Below, one piece after another: positions 22,470 through 33,914 of a stretch of 64,000 nucleotides of DNA. Each line of letters starts with the position of its first letter. Within the stretch, counting starts at the first letter, position 1. A model generated the notes under the pieces. The model was given only the letters and a program-made list of their open reading frames with translations, ran no database searches and was not told where the DNA came from. The translations under genes and the position numbers were made by a program. The DNA is from Cryptomeria japonica (taxonomy: Eukaryota > Streptophyta > Pinopsida > Cupressales > Cupressaceae), in the NCBI RefSeq assembly GCF_030272615.1, contig NC_081412.1, positions 106,650,296 to 106,714,295 on the forward strand, written 5' to 3'.

Positions 22470-23428
22470 ATAAAATGTCATTAATGTCAGCAACATAGCA
22501 ATTTGATCCATGCCCCTACCCAAGGAATTCTATCTCAAGTGGCATCTTAGCCCTTTTCTACATGGGGTTTGGATCTCATTGGTAAAATATCTCCTCCTTC
22601 ATCTCAAGGACATACCTTCATCATAACTACCACTGATTACTTTATGAAGTGGGTGGAAGTTGTTCCTCTTCGATCCACAACCGTTGAAGTAATTTGTCAA
22701 TTCATTTTGGAAAACATTATTTCTCGATTCGATATACCTTCCGCCTTAGTTTTGGATAATGGAACATCATTCAAAAATAAGGATGTGAAGAAGTTTCTCT
22801 AGAAATATCATATTCAACATAAGTTTTCTACACCTTACTATCCTCAATCAAATGGTCAAGTTGAGTCTTCTAATAGGATAATTGAACAAATTATTTGAAA
22901 GACTGTAAACAAGCATGGTAAGGATTGGCATACTCAATTAACCTATGCTCTATGGGCCTATCACACGAGTCTATGTGTTGCTACGAGTTGTACTCCTTAT
23001 AATCTTGTTTATGGTGTTGATGACATTATGCCTTTGGAGTTAGAAATTCCTTCTTTGAGAGTTTAGATCTTAGGAGTATAGTGGATGATGACTCTTATAG
23101 AGAGAAAAGAATTCAACAACTTGAGATGCTCGATGAATGGTGTATAAATTCCCTCAAGCATATTCAAGCATATCATAAAAAATTGCGACAAAGCTACAAT
23201 GATAAGGTTATTCAATTTTCCTTCTTAGTAGGTGATTTAGTCCTTTACGAGAATCAACGCAACGTGAATGCCTTACTTGAGGAGATAGGAAAATTCAGTC
23301 CTAATTGGATTGGACCATACATTGTTGTTGAAGTCTATGGATCAGGTGCTTACAAGATAGCAGATGTGGAAGGTGCGCCTCTCAAGGAACCCATAAATGC
23401 AATGCACCTTCGTAGATACTATGCCTAG
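22470..23428 (+). pseudogene. Second Tat-type integrase fragment, 5'-truncated
   Basis: Begins inside the zinc module (KCH-stop-CQQH, where CAA to TAA is likely). A stop near 22553 precedes the core: GLDLIGKISPPSSQGHTFII (Asp), PSALVLDNGTSFKNKDVKKF (Asp) and YYPQSNGQVESSN (Glu). The middle part has in-frame stops near 22801 and 22897 and shifts frame near 23065-23090. It ends with LVLYENQRNVNALLEEIGKF, PNWIGPYIVVEVYGSGAYKI and NAMHLRRYYA, then a stop at 23426-23428. It is clearly a different sublineage from the 17366-18505 integrase. The HH half of the zinc finger and all upstream pol are missing. A (CT)35 run follows the stop by a few bases. Confidence 0.92.
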
Positions 23429-23430
23429 TT

Positions 23431-23433
<3 letters not shown>

Positions 23434-23503
<70 letters not shown>
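23434..23503 (+). repeat. (CT)35 microsatellite
   Basis: About 35 uninterrupted CT units, five bases after the integrase stop. Such long perfect dinucleotide runs are usually young or fast-changing. Confidence 0.97.
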
Positions 23504-23505
<2 letters not shown>

Positions 23506-24059
23506 ATAGTCTACTTTATGTTCTCCCTCTATATCTTTTCTTTCTTCAAAATTTGGTTATATGTTAGCATGTCTTCATTAAAGTATGTAAGATTAAATGA
23601 TGTTATATTATTTGGTCTACATTACTTCATTCTTGACAAGCATGTTTCATGTAATTTATTGTCTTGAATTCTTTTATGTAAATTGTAATAGATTTACATT
23701 TCATATGTGCTAGCATGTTATACAATTTCTTTTGTGTTAAGTAGAATTATGTCATGTTGTGTTTAATTATAGTTAATTAAATCACATTAGTCATATAGTT
23801 CTTAGGCACTAATACATTCTTATTTTACATCATCAAAGTAGCATTTGATTAAATACTTAGTTATTTAATTAAATCACAAATGTATAAATTTGATTGTGAA
23901 GCATTCAGAAATCAATCACATAGAAATTAAATTAGATACACATGTTCATCACTAAATATGTTACTTCTAATCTAAGTAATGCATATATTGTTTAAACATT
24001 AAAATAACATATCCATGAGCATCATAATATATACATCGAGTACATCAAGATCATCTCCT
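23504..24059. other. AT-rich noncoding tract
   Basis: No gene, repeat family or site recognised. It lies between the integrase end and the C-terminal end of the antisense PMD gene. Confidence 0.6.
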
Positions 24060-26505
24060 ATCCTTAGGACTAGTAGTTGGAGGATGGTGGCTAGATGCCC
24101 CCTCTTGATATGATCGTGGAGGTGGTCCCATGGGGGTTTATCATGATATGGACCGCGAGGAGCTCCTACAATCCATCTCTGTCATAATCCCATGATATGT
24201 GGTTGCCTCTATCTGTGACATTGCTAGGTCACACTCTGTTTGTCGTAATCTCTCTCGTAGGACCTCCATCTCCGTCCGAATAGGGGAGAAAAGGTCCTCG
24301 TGTCTTCCTATACTCCTCTGGGATCTATGTGATATCTATGAGGAACTAGGAATGTGCGTAGTCATGATGAGGTATGTCATTGTATTCTAAATAAGATAAC
24401 CCCACTCCTAGGTGGTAGTTGCAAGAAAGAGAGAAACTTTCATCAGTAACATTCTACATCATCAAATTTAAATAAGTTAATTAACAACAAGACACCTTAC
24501 CTGGATCTCCCTCTTTCCAACAAGGATCATGGAAGGAGACCGCATGAGACTAGGACTTGCTAGGCTCTTTTCACTTGTACCATCTCTCTATAGTGGGTAG
24601 GGTCAATGGGGACTCGGATCAGGACCCCTTATAAGGTCCTTCTCCGCCTATAATGGGGGGCTCGGTGGATCTAGGGCTATGGTATCATCCCCAGAGTGAT
24701 GAGGAACTACATCTTACTCATCCTTGTCCCCCTCCTTTTTGTCCTCCTCATCATCTCCATCTTTATCTCCCTCTCTAGTGTCAAGATCATCTTCATCTTC
24801 ACCTGCCTCCTACTCTCCAGTGTCGTTAGCCTAATCATCTGAGCCCTCCTCGGATGTATCAAATTCCTCTTTATTATCTATCTATCTCCATGGTTTGGGG
24901 TTCCCTCCAACGAAGTCTGCTGGGAATATGGCTCCAGGGTATGTCCTCCCCCACCATGTGATGTACCATCAGTGCACGCACGAATCATCTCTATAGTCTA
25001 TCTCAATGTCCTGATCAGACCTGTCTGAATCTGTGATGTCGATCTCATAACTGGTAGGCCTAGGAATGGCTCCTAGCCTCGACATCGCATGTGAGTGTTA
25101 GATGTACACAGGAACATCAATAGGAACACAATTCTCAAACCTGAACTACCACCAGACTCGATGGAAGTAGAAGGGAATGACTATGTGGTTGAACCGCCCC
25201 TCTAGTAGATGGTTCCTCTGCATGTTGAACATCTGCCTATGTATCCCTACCCACATGTACATCCTGAGGTAGGGTCTCCATATGACCCTGCCCGTTGTCA
25301 GTCTGTCTAAGCTCAACCTCCAATGCAAGAGATCACCGAATCGCCACTCATGGGTAAGTGGATAAGCAAATACCCTAGGCTACTCTGGGACTAGCTCTAT
25401 GGGGGCTCCAACGGGCCTCATGTAGGTAATATGCTCTAACAACCACACCTATAGTAATGTGCATGTCATCAGGCTGCATCCCTACCCAAATAAATACTCC
25501 CCAAGGTCGCGATAGAGATGTGCAAGCATGCTCCAACCCCAAGAGTATACCCTCTTATGTCTCTCCATCACTAGAACATTGTAGATGAGTCCTCCATGCA
25601 TATGTGGGTCACTCCTATTAGGGCACATGGCTAATACAAGGGTCACAATCATGAGTTGCCTTAGTAATGGAACCTTGCTAGTAGGGTGTAGGAGCCAGTT
25701 GACCATGATACGGCTCCTCATCTCACCAGGTATCACTCTCCCCATAACATACACCTACTCTCTCTTGTAATCCTCCTCTGTACGGTCGAATTGATATCTC
25801 ATAGTCTCCCCCCTAATGGGAAGGCACGGGATGCAGTAACATCCTCGAGGGTGACTTTCATCTCCCCCATAGGTAGTGAGAATGTCAAAGTGTCTGCATC
25901 TTATCTCTCCATCAGTGCCATCAGCATCGCATAATGAAATTTGATGGCCGACATAGTCATTGCATACCACAAGCCCACTGTCTGTAGCAACTCCCCCTCC
26001 TCCGTTGTCAGCCTTAGGATCTGCTCCCAAAGGCTCCAGAAGGTGAGCCCAATAGTATGCTCATGGATGTTTTGCAGTTTTTGTAAAAAGCAAAGTATCT
26101 TATCATTAGTAATCGATCATCATCATTATCATCTAATCAATGCATTCATTCTATTTATTCTAGCATTTAATCACCTGATCTCGTGTCGCCATTGGTCGCC
26201 CCGAATAGGGACCAGGGTTCCCTAAGTAGACCATGGCGTCCAGGTGGGATCACGACACCCAGATGAGACCAGGATGCTCTAGGAGGACCAAGGCGCCCCC
26301 TTGGGACCAGGGCACCCTAGGACCCAAAGAGGGGGCCCAAACACGATCTTGGTGATGATATCATCATACCATCATTAGTGAAAGCATGAAAAAATCAAAG
26401 AGAGTCAATGGAAGGTCAACTCACCTCATCAAGTGGTCGGTCAGCGAGTACGGAATGGCATAGGATCTCCATCTGCATAGGTTGCTCATGTCGATGTCGA
26501 GGCAT
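24060..26505 (-). pseudogene. Antisense plant mobile domain (PMD) gene, copy 1, in a plus-strand Tat-like element
   Basis: Minus strand. A short candidate first exon starts at ATG 26505 (MPRHRHEQPMQMEIL.., 27 codons) and ends at a GTGAGT donor (26424-26419). After an intron-like gap, PMD (aminotransferase-like, MAIN/MAIL1-type) motifs follow. AMLMALMER-stop-DADTLTFSL continues as PMGEMKVTLEDV near 25900; then YSWGWSMLAHLYRDLGEYL (25500) and LTTGRVIWRPYLRMYMWVG (25290). An acidic stretch (DDLDTREGDKDGDDEEDKK, near 24780) and a coiled-coil-like tail (IRTEMEVLRERLRQTECDL, near 24250) complete it. PMD proteins are known as plant host silencing-related factors and as transposon passengers. Stops (Trp codon to TAA, others) and frameshifts make it inactive. 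It sits between the integrase at 22470-23428 and the polypurine tract at 27081, transcribed opposite to the element. Confidence 0.8.
26200..26335. repeat. GC-rich GGACCAGG/GGCGCC module inside the PMD copy 1 intron
   Basis: Repeated ACCAGG, GGCGTCC and GGACCAAGGCGCC-like words, about five units of 25-30 bp. They are similar in wording to the hairpin array at 9886-9978 although the surrounding sequence is unrelated. Confidence 0.65.
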
Positions 26506-27080
26506 GATGGCTAATATGTGGGCTCCTCTATAGTGAATAGTGCCAAAAAGTTAGAAAGTGACAAATGAAGGTATCACTTTCATATTTATGCGTTATGAAC
26601 TTTTTCACTTTATGTTTTTAAGTTAAAACCTTAATTTTTGCACTTTTTCTTCAATAGATCATATCTTGAGCTAGGAAGCTTCGATTCTCGCACTGTTGGT
26701 GGTGTTGGAATCATGAGTTTGTCCTCTCACTTAGCATTAGTTTCATAACGTGCTTGGATTAGTAATCAAGCCTTGTTGTGAACTTGCTTCGTCAAAATCT
26801 TTATCACAATTCGTTGTGGTAAACATGATACCTTGTTTCACCTCACTAATAAGCAAGTCGAAACAGGGGGGTATATAGCTACCCGTAAATTTCATCACCT
26901 TCCTTAGAAAGAATTAGGTGATTTTTTGGTCTAACGTGTGGTTTTGTAGGGTGTGGTTCCTAACTGTGTACTGCAGATACCGTTGGGGGCTTTATTTGAC
27001 AATTTATGGATTATCCTTTTTCAAATGATGTTTACTTTTATGTACTTTAGCTTTCATATGTATGTAGTGTCATACAACCG
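26506..27080 (+). other. Tat-like element 3' UTR / upstream region of PMD copy 1
   Basis: No gene seen. It would serve both as the element's 3' UTR (+) and as the promoter region of the antisense PMD gene (-). Only a weak CTATAG-like site lies about 30 nt before the PMD ATG. Confidence 0.5.
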
Positions 27081-27097
27081 CTAAAGTGGGGGCTAAA
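27081..27097 (+). other. Polypurine tract-like sequence
   Basis: CTAAAGTGGGGGCTAAA immediately precedes the LTR start TGTAGTGTCG. The purine run is interrupted by pyrimidines but is well placed. Confidence 0.65.
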
Positions 27098-28738
27098 TGT
27101 AGTGTCGTAAATTGTACACACTTGCTAGAGTGGTACAATTTCACACTTAGGTTAGCACGCACCTTAGTGTGTCTTGCATCTTGCATTTTTAATTCCCCTT
27201 TAAGCATTTAATTAATTAATCTAATTAAATTTAAGGTTAGGTTTCATCACTTTACATGTTATAAATTTGGGCCCTTTACCCTAAGTGTGCACTTTCATTT
27301 TATTCCTCCAATGAATTATTTAATCATAAACCCTAATTATGTTTTATTCTGATCGTTTAGGCCCGATTTCGCATATCAAAACATCTCAAAATTAGTTGTA
27401 ACTTTGGGATGCGTTCTAATATCATCATATCTAATGACCCCAAAATTTTGGTGAAAATTTGGTCGAACCATGGTAGGAATGCACATGGTCCTTGTCTTTT
27501 TCCCCGAAATTTCAGGAGCACAATCCTATGATATAATAATGCTTAACCTCAAAAGATCAGCGGGAAATTCAAATCCTAGGTCAACCTAAACATGAAATTA
27601 AGATCCAAGCTTTCATACTTAAGAGCTCTATTTCTTCATTTGAAGGGATCTTCCTCTAAGAATTTAAGAGAAGGTTTTTGGAGCATAAGAGCCTTCTTTG
27701 CGGCGAAAGAGTAGATCTTTGAAGTCTTCAACAATATTCAACATCCATCCATCCAACATTCATCAAGCATCATTTTCTCAATTGGGAGCTTTTGAAGATG
27801 TAGAAGAACAATAGGAGATCACTGACTGATGATTGGCTTGTACCTCTCCCTTGGAGTTGGGTATGGTTTCATGTCTTTGCATAAGCTTCATTTTGATTCA
27901 CATTCATGTTTTAGATCACTTTGCATTGTGCATTTAGAGCATTTACTTGGTCAATTATAAGCAATTAGGTTTTACTCTTTAGGGTTGCTCTAGATTGTTT
28001 GCTTTCATTCTTAGGATCTTCCATGCACATAAGGTTCTTGCACACACATTTTTCAGTACATTATTGGCTATTTGTGGAGGAGGAGATCACCAACATAGGG
28101 GTTTTACTAAGGCAAAATCCTATATAGCCACCCCAAACCCTATTTTTCAGCTTCAGGTAGAGGTTCGGATTCGAGCATTGCTTGAAGTTTCAAGACCGGA
28201 AGAGCATATAGGGGTGATTCTTGGTTGTAAATCTCAGAAAAAAAAAAAAAAAAAAAAAAAAAACCCAGGGATAGGGGCATGGCGCCATGGTCCTACCCTC
28301 TGTCAGCGGGATCTGGCATAACAATGTCTTGCAAGATCTAGAATCCATCTTCTTTGTTGCAGCTCCAAAATTGTAGAATCAAGACAGTGGCATGAAACCT
28401 TGGTCCCAGACATTTCTGCTCATATTTTAGACACAGGTGCACCTCTTATTTTACCTTCTGATTGATACTTTTCAATGGTATATCATTTGTCCTTTGATTT
28501 GCATTCTCGGATTAGGGTTTGCTTGCTTACTTGCATTCTAGGTTAGATTGCATTTTTGCATCATTCCTCTCTCTCATTTATAGAAAAGGAATAGAAACCC
28601 TAAGAGGTAATCCATGGCTCTCTCTTTCCCATAACAAGTAGTTGAAGTGTGTTACCTCCCTAGGCTCTTTCATATTCCATGAGTGTGTATGAGAGTGGGA
28701 TTAGGATTTCCATACTTAGTCTCACTTTTTCCCCTACA
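27098..28738 (+). repeat. LTR of a second family (copy 1; sister of 56120-57815)
   Basis: TGTAGTGTCGTAAATTG..CCCCTACA, 1,641 bp, preceded by a polypurine-like tract, hence a 3' LTR. It aligns along its whole length with 56120-57815 (roughly 85-90% by eye). Notable internal parts are a GACC..GCACATGGTCC hairpin module (27460-27520), an A-run at 28238-28263 and a GGCGCCATGGTCC unit near 28282. No primer-binding site is visible after its end. Confidence 0.82.
28238..28263 (+). repeat. A-run of 26 bases
   Basis: Uninterrupted A tract within the LTR. The sister LTR at 56120-57815 lacks it, so it expanded after the copies split. Confidence 0.9.
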
Positions 28739-28917
28739 CGTTATCATTATCATTTTAATCTTGCATTATTATCATTTTAATCTTGCATTAGTAACATTTC
28801 ATTCATTATCATTTTAATCTTGCATTAGTATTATTTCATTATCATATCACATTAAGATCACATTAGGTTGTATATTATTATCATTATCATCACCATATCA
28901 TTTTAAAATCTTGCATC
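28739..28917. repeat. Short TTATCATTTTAATCTTGCAT repeats
   Basis: About three to four irregular units of 25-35 bp built around ATTATCATTTTAATCTTGCA. They lead into the 32-bp array. Confidence 0.75.
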
Positions 28918-29285
28918 TCACATCATTTTCAAGATACATCTCATTTTCAAGATATGTCTCATATCATACATCTTATTTTCAAGATACGTCTCATATCATA
29001 CATCTCATTTTCAAGATACATCTCACATCATACATCTTATTTTCAAGATACATCTCACATCATACATCATACATCCCATTTTCAAGATACATCTAGCATC
29101 ATACATCATACATCTCATTTTCAAGATACATCTCGCATCACACATCTCATTTTCAAGATACGTCTCATATCATACATCTCATTTTTAAGATACATCTCAC
29201 ATCATACATCTTATTTTCAAGATACGTCTCATTTTCAAGATACATCTCACATCATACATCTCATTTTTAAGATATATTTCATGTT
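28918..29285. repeat. 32-bp minisatellite, about 10-11 units
   Basis: Unit of the form ATCTCATTTTCAAGATAC followed by an ATCTCACATCATAC-like half. Some units have an extra CATCATAC and one is joined out of register. There are no unique spacers, so it is not a CRISPR array. It reads open in several frames only because 32-bp units lack stops. Confidence 0.92.
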
Positions 29286-30009
29286 TCAAATTATTATCAC
29301 ATAGTGCATATCATATCAAGAACATTTGGCATTCTAGATCACATTATTCAAAGCACATAAAAGAACAAAAACATGTTAGAAACATTTGCACAATCACAAC
29401 CATTTGTAATCAGCAAATACAAACATCATAGGCATATTACCTTCCAAACATATAGTATCCATTAGACATACATTGCAATCATCATAGAAGCATGTAGATC
29501 ATAAAAATTAAAAAACACACACATCACAACATCTGCATCATCATCCAAGCAAAAGTCATATAGATCAAAGGCATATCATATAACTCATCGAAATCAAAGT
29601 AGATGCATCCATAATATGTATAAATATATCTACTATCATATCATCCTGCATATGTGTGACCACATATTGATCCAAAGTAAAATCAATGATACAAGTCAGA
29701 GCCAATCATTAGTGCAACAATAAAATGACCAAAGTCCCTAGATATCATATCAATAACAATGTCCATCAAATCAAACAACATCAATATCAATAAAATCAAT
29801 GAACGTCAATAATCAACTAGATCATCATAGCATCATATCACAACATCAATGAGCATCATATCAATGAGAGCATGAACGTATCATATCAACAGGATCAAAA
29901 TACAACAATGTACTATATCGGGAGGAAGAATCAAAATACAATGATGTATGTATATATCAATAAATACATCAGGGTACAATATCAATATCTGTGATCTCAA
30001 TCAAGGGGC
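29286..30009. other. AT-rich noncoding tract with ATCATATCA-like words
   Basis: No supported gene. Loose repetition of CATATCA/ATCAATA words; it borders the C-terminal end of PMD copy 2. Confidence 0.55.
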
Positions 30010-32224
30010 GGGAATAGCGTGATCACCTTGAGATCTTATCGGTCGAGAGCTCGAGCTACCTGCACCTATGTTGTGTTAGGGGCATCCCTCCCCTCACAAC
30101 CTCCATGTCTGCGAGATCCACCCTATTGTGCACTGGATGCATAACTAGGAGCCTGCTAAGCTATTGGAATTGTCGCAAAGTACAAATCCCTATAATAAGT
30201 GGCCCGCTCGGACTGATAGACAAGACTATAGATTTTCTCTCTTGTCACTCCATGTGTGGTGACCTATCGTAGGGTCTACATTGTCTCCTCTCCCTGGCCC
30301 CAACGATCCCTCTCAATATCTCGCTCAGCTACGAGTTGAGCAATTTATGTCTGTGTCACCTGTAAACCCTATTGAGCACTATCCCTCTCGTCCATGGCAC
30401 TACCCCTCTCAGCTCTAGCCAAGTCTCGCTCTAAAGACATCATGGTCACCTATCTCTGCAATTGTGTCGCCTATGCATGGGCCTGTGTAAGTTGACCCTG
30501 TATCCTCGGAAGCATGGCCTATAAACCTGCCAATTGTGTTTGCTGCTAATATGGAGGCACTCTAATCCGTACCATCTGTGGTTGTGACGACTGCAAATCC
30601 TAACCACCAACCTATTGAGGGGTAGGCGGTGGAATATCCTTTGTCAATAAGCAAGTGGTTGCACATCATCCTCCTCCCCCTCCTCAACTTCCATCCCTCC
30701 AAATCCAATCAACCATCCTCCTCCACCAACCTCCTTAGACTCAATCTCCTCATCGAAAGAATCATCAATCGCCCCCTCAGATCCATCATCACCTGAGCTC
30801 TCCTCAACCTCCACTATAGCAACATCCTCGGCCCACACTATCCCTCCTTGTCCCAACTATCCCCTCCACCCACCTCCTCTCCCCCTCACACCCTACTAGC
30901 CACCCCTCCTATCTCCTCCTCAACCCCCACCACCACCTACTCCCCAGTCATGACCAATCACACCACCTCTACCTCCTCTCCCACCCCTCCTGCCTCTCCC
31001 TCATCCTCGCCTGCCACCTCAACGACCTCCACCTCAGCCTGAATCATCATCATCGACCTCCTCAAGTGCAATAATAGGCTCTTTTGTCCCTATAAGTCAT
31101 GGGAACTTGTGTGTCAGAAAATATTGAGCAAACTCAGTTTTCATGCCCACATCAGATACGTCCACCTATATATTCCATACACAAAAGCACAAGAAGTAAA
31201 ATTCATCTCGGGCTATGGCAAACTCCAGCATCGACCCCCAATCAATCCTCTCCTTGTGTACCCTAACGCACAGTCATCCCCTGCGACATAGGTTGCACAT
31301 GACCAAACTATCAATAGAGTCGAGGAAGAATGAACTACTCTACAACATAGGGGGTCCTACCCAACAAAAACCTGCTCTAAAAAAAATTTGGCACCTCAAA
31401 TCCATCCTCGGGCCAAGGCTCACAAAGTTGATACGACCTCCATGCCTATATATCCATATCTCCTAATGACCACCTCCAAAACTCCAACTTCCTGAGCATG
31501 GGTTGGGAAGTGACCTGGCTATACATCATCACATAGGGTGCTCCTATTGGTATGAATCTATCCCCAATCAAATGAGTCACTTCTATATGCTCTCGTGCCC
31601 AAATCTGTAGTAGGGTGAACTTGGTAGCTAAACTGGTCGCCTCGTCATAGACAATCTGGTGGAGCTCATGATATAAGTGAGTAAGCAGACATATACCCCA
31701 AGCATATCATGCGTGCAACTGCAGCATCTGTCGTAGAACCCAACCCCATCCAACCAAAAAACCATGAGCCCTCCTATTAGGAATCAAGAAGATACTGATC
31801 AAGATTGCCAATACTGAAGGGAGCAAGGCATAGCTATCTATCATGTCTGCCAAGCCACTAAGTAACCTAAAATATGAGGATCGTCGAACACCTCCCGCAA
31901 AGCATATGTCCTGCCAACCTCCTCCACATCATACATGACCAACTCTCTTGTAACTGGAATCTGATAGACGTCCTCAGGTGTCACTATAATCTCACCCATC
32001 GATAAATCAAAGGTGTTGTGCTTGTTGTGCCACCTCTCAGTCAGCGTGGTGAGTAGACCCCTCTTCTTATGACAGGAAGGCATCTCTAGCATGTGTATCA
32101 AACCACAGGCCTCAATAACTGCTAAATCATCAGTAGTTAAACAATCTCTCATCAACAAGGTCTTCAGGTATTATATAAGTTTTATCTATCCTAAGCAATC
32201 AAGCAATCAATAATCAAACAACAA

Positions 32225-32730
32225 AGGTATCTATCAAGTGACAATGGATCAATCAAACAAAAACCATATCAAAATATAGCTTCATATCGAGAATTAATCA
32301 ATCAATCCTATATCGAAAACCAAAACAAGTCCCATATCAAAAACCCAAATCAATCCCATATTGAAACCAAATCAAGACCTATATTAAAAAACCAAGTTCC
32401 ATGTCAACAAAAAGATCCATATCGAAGACCAAGTATCATATCAAAAACAAGCACCATATCGAACACAAGAATCATATCGAATCAGGACCCATATCAAAAC
32501 TTGACTCATACCAACCAAGAACCATATCGAATCAGGATCCATATCGACAAACAAACCCATATCGAAAATAGATCCATATCAAAAACAAACCCATATCAAA
32601 AATTGACCCATATCAACAAGTGACCTATATCGACCTTGAAACATATCGACAATGACCAACTTGATCCATACCAAAAATTTGAACCATATCGAACTGACTC
32701 ATATTGACAACCGACTCATACCTGCCCGCA
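32225..32730. repeat. Irregular CCATATCGA repeats in the PMD copy 2 intron
   Basis: More than twenty occurrences of CCATATCRA spaced roughly 20-23 bp apart, with variable connecting words (AAAACAA, GAATCAGGA). Confidence 0.85.
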
Positions 32731-32874
32731 ACACAAAAATCAGCAAATCAACATCACATTGTCACAAACAAAACAAACCGATGCATTGACGGGGTGTAAA
32801 ACTTCATAACAAACCTAAAAATAAAAATTGCACATGTCAAAAATTTCTTAAAATTCAAAAAATTGTGCATTGTC

Positions 32875-33150
32875 TCATATGCGCGGAAATAGACAGCATA
32901 TGTGTTGTTTCATATGTTTTATTTTATCCATCAAATGTGCTAGTTTAGCAATCATATGCGCTAAAATATTTATCATATGCACGAGAATAAACTTCATATG
33001 CACTAAAATCCTAATCATATGTGCTAAAATCATAATCATATGTGCTAAACTGTCTATCATATGCACTACAACAATATTCAAATGCGCAAAAAGAAAATTC
33101 AAATGCGCTAAAATAAAAATCATATGCACTAAAAAATTCAAAAAATAAAA
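32875..33150. repeat. 21-bp repeat array (ATCATATGYGCTAAAAT)
   Basis: About twelve units with period about 21 bp. The core CATATGYGCTAAA changes to CAAATGCGC in the last units. Because 21 is a multiple of three it reads open on both strands (ICAKIII-type peptide), which I treat as an artefact. The same AAATGCGCTAAA word reappears inverted at 35563-35603. Confidence 0.88.
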
Positions 33151-33249
33151 AAGGTAGAAAAAGCAAACCCTTGCGCTAAAAATTTGATAAATCTACCAAA
33201 ATCAACTAAAATCTAAGCTAAAAATTCACAAGAAGGGTTAGAAAATCGA

Positions 33250-33255
33250 ACTCAC
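33250..33255 (-). promoter_or_regulatory. Candidate 5' splice site of PMD copy 2
   Basis: GTGAGT on the minus strand after CCACTG, ending a first exon of about 74 nt. An equivalent GTGAGT lies at 26419-26424 in PMD copy 1, there after a 27-codon open first exon. Confidence 0.5.
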
Positions 33256-33403
33256 CAGTGGGTCGTACTCCGGTGGCCTCTGAAATCACCGAACTCGCTC
33301 AAATTGATGAAGATGGTAGGGGGTGTCATTTCTCCTCTCCACTCTAGAGCTCCAATTCTCAACTAACAAGTGCACAAATGAGGTGGAAATGGGCCCTTGG
33401 AGG

Positions 33404-33411
33404 CTTATATA
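33404..33411 (-). promoter_or_regulatory. TATA box of antisense PMD copy 2
   Basis: TATATAAG in the context AGCTATATAAGCC, 82 nt upstream of the candidate ATG. PMD copy 3 has CATATAAGCC 78 nt ahead of its ATG. Confidence 0.55.
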
Positions 33412-33899
33412 GCTCATGTTGACAGAGTCGGCTGTAATGCCTCGGTGGACATGTGGGGCATGTGTGTGTTATCCGCAAATAGTCCTAACCCCATTTTTTA
33501 CATATCATTTTTAATAAAATCTATCGAGCGACAAAAAATTCAAAAAATTTTAAAATCCCCAAAAAGCAAAAAAAATTAAAATCCAAAAAAATAAAAAAAT
33601 TTAAAAAATCGAAAAAATTTAAACATCACTAAAAATTCAAAAATCGTTGTGCTTCACATTGCTCTCTCGAAAACCGCATTTTTTCTCAATTTATCGCCCA
33701 AGGGGGCATATCATCATTATCATATCGAATTTCCATATCAGCATAATATCAACAGAATCACATCAGCGTATCATATCAAAATCAATTTTTCATATCCAAG
33801 GAATCATATCGACAATTATGGCGACAACATCATATTGAAAAAAATTTGACGACAAATTAAGCGTTTTTCTTTGAACCAACATGTGGTCACATGTTGACT
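33412..33899 (+). other. 3' UTR of a Tat-like element, no gene
   Basis: AT-rich with AAAAATTCAAAAAAT and CATATCA words. Nothing coding is supported. Confidence 0.6.
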
Positions 33900-33914
33900 C
33901 AAAGAGGGGCAAAA
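33900..33914 (+). other. Polypurine tract
   Basis: CAAAGAGGGGCAAAA directly before LTR start TGTAGACACC. Identical to the minus-strand tract at 37857-37871. Confidence 0.88.

Larger units (their letters stand above)
30010..33329 (-). pseudogene. Antisense plant mobile domain (PMD) gene, copy 2, with TATA box and intron
   Basis: Minus strand. TATATAAG at 33411-33404 stands 82 nt before a candidate ATG at 33329. A short first exon ends in CTGGTGAGT (donor 33255-33250). The inferred intron (about 33250-32165) is filled with 21-bp and CCATATCGA repeats. Exon 2 carries PMD motifs from 32158: TERWHNKHNTFDLSMGEI followed by VTPEDVYQIPVTRELV. A decayed central part follows, then an acidic block (SSGDDGSEGAIDDSFDEEIE, near 30760) and a coiled-coil-like tail (SLERDLARAERGSAMDERD, near 30420). 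Order and composition match copies 1 and 3. Many stops are present, for example a run just after LGYLVAWQT near 31850. It lies antisense, ending about 570 bp inside the polypurine tract at 33900 of a plus-strand Tat-like element. Confidence 0.75.

Noticed and set aside
28911-29304. HTSYFQDTSH-type repeat peptide, or a possible CRISPR array
   Set aside because: 32-bp tandem units with no spacers, in a eukaryotic repeat context.
32870-33148. ICAKI-type repeat peptide on + and its mirror on -
   Set aside because: 21-bp repeat with period divisible by three; no start context or family.
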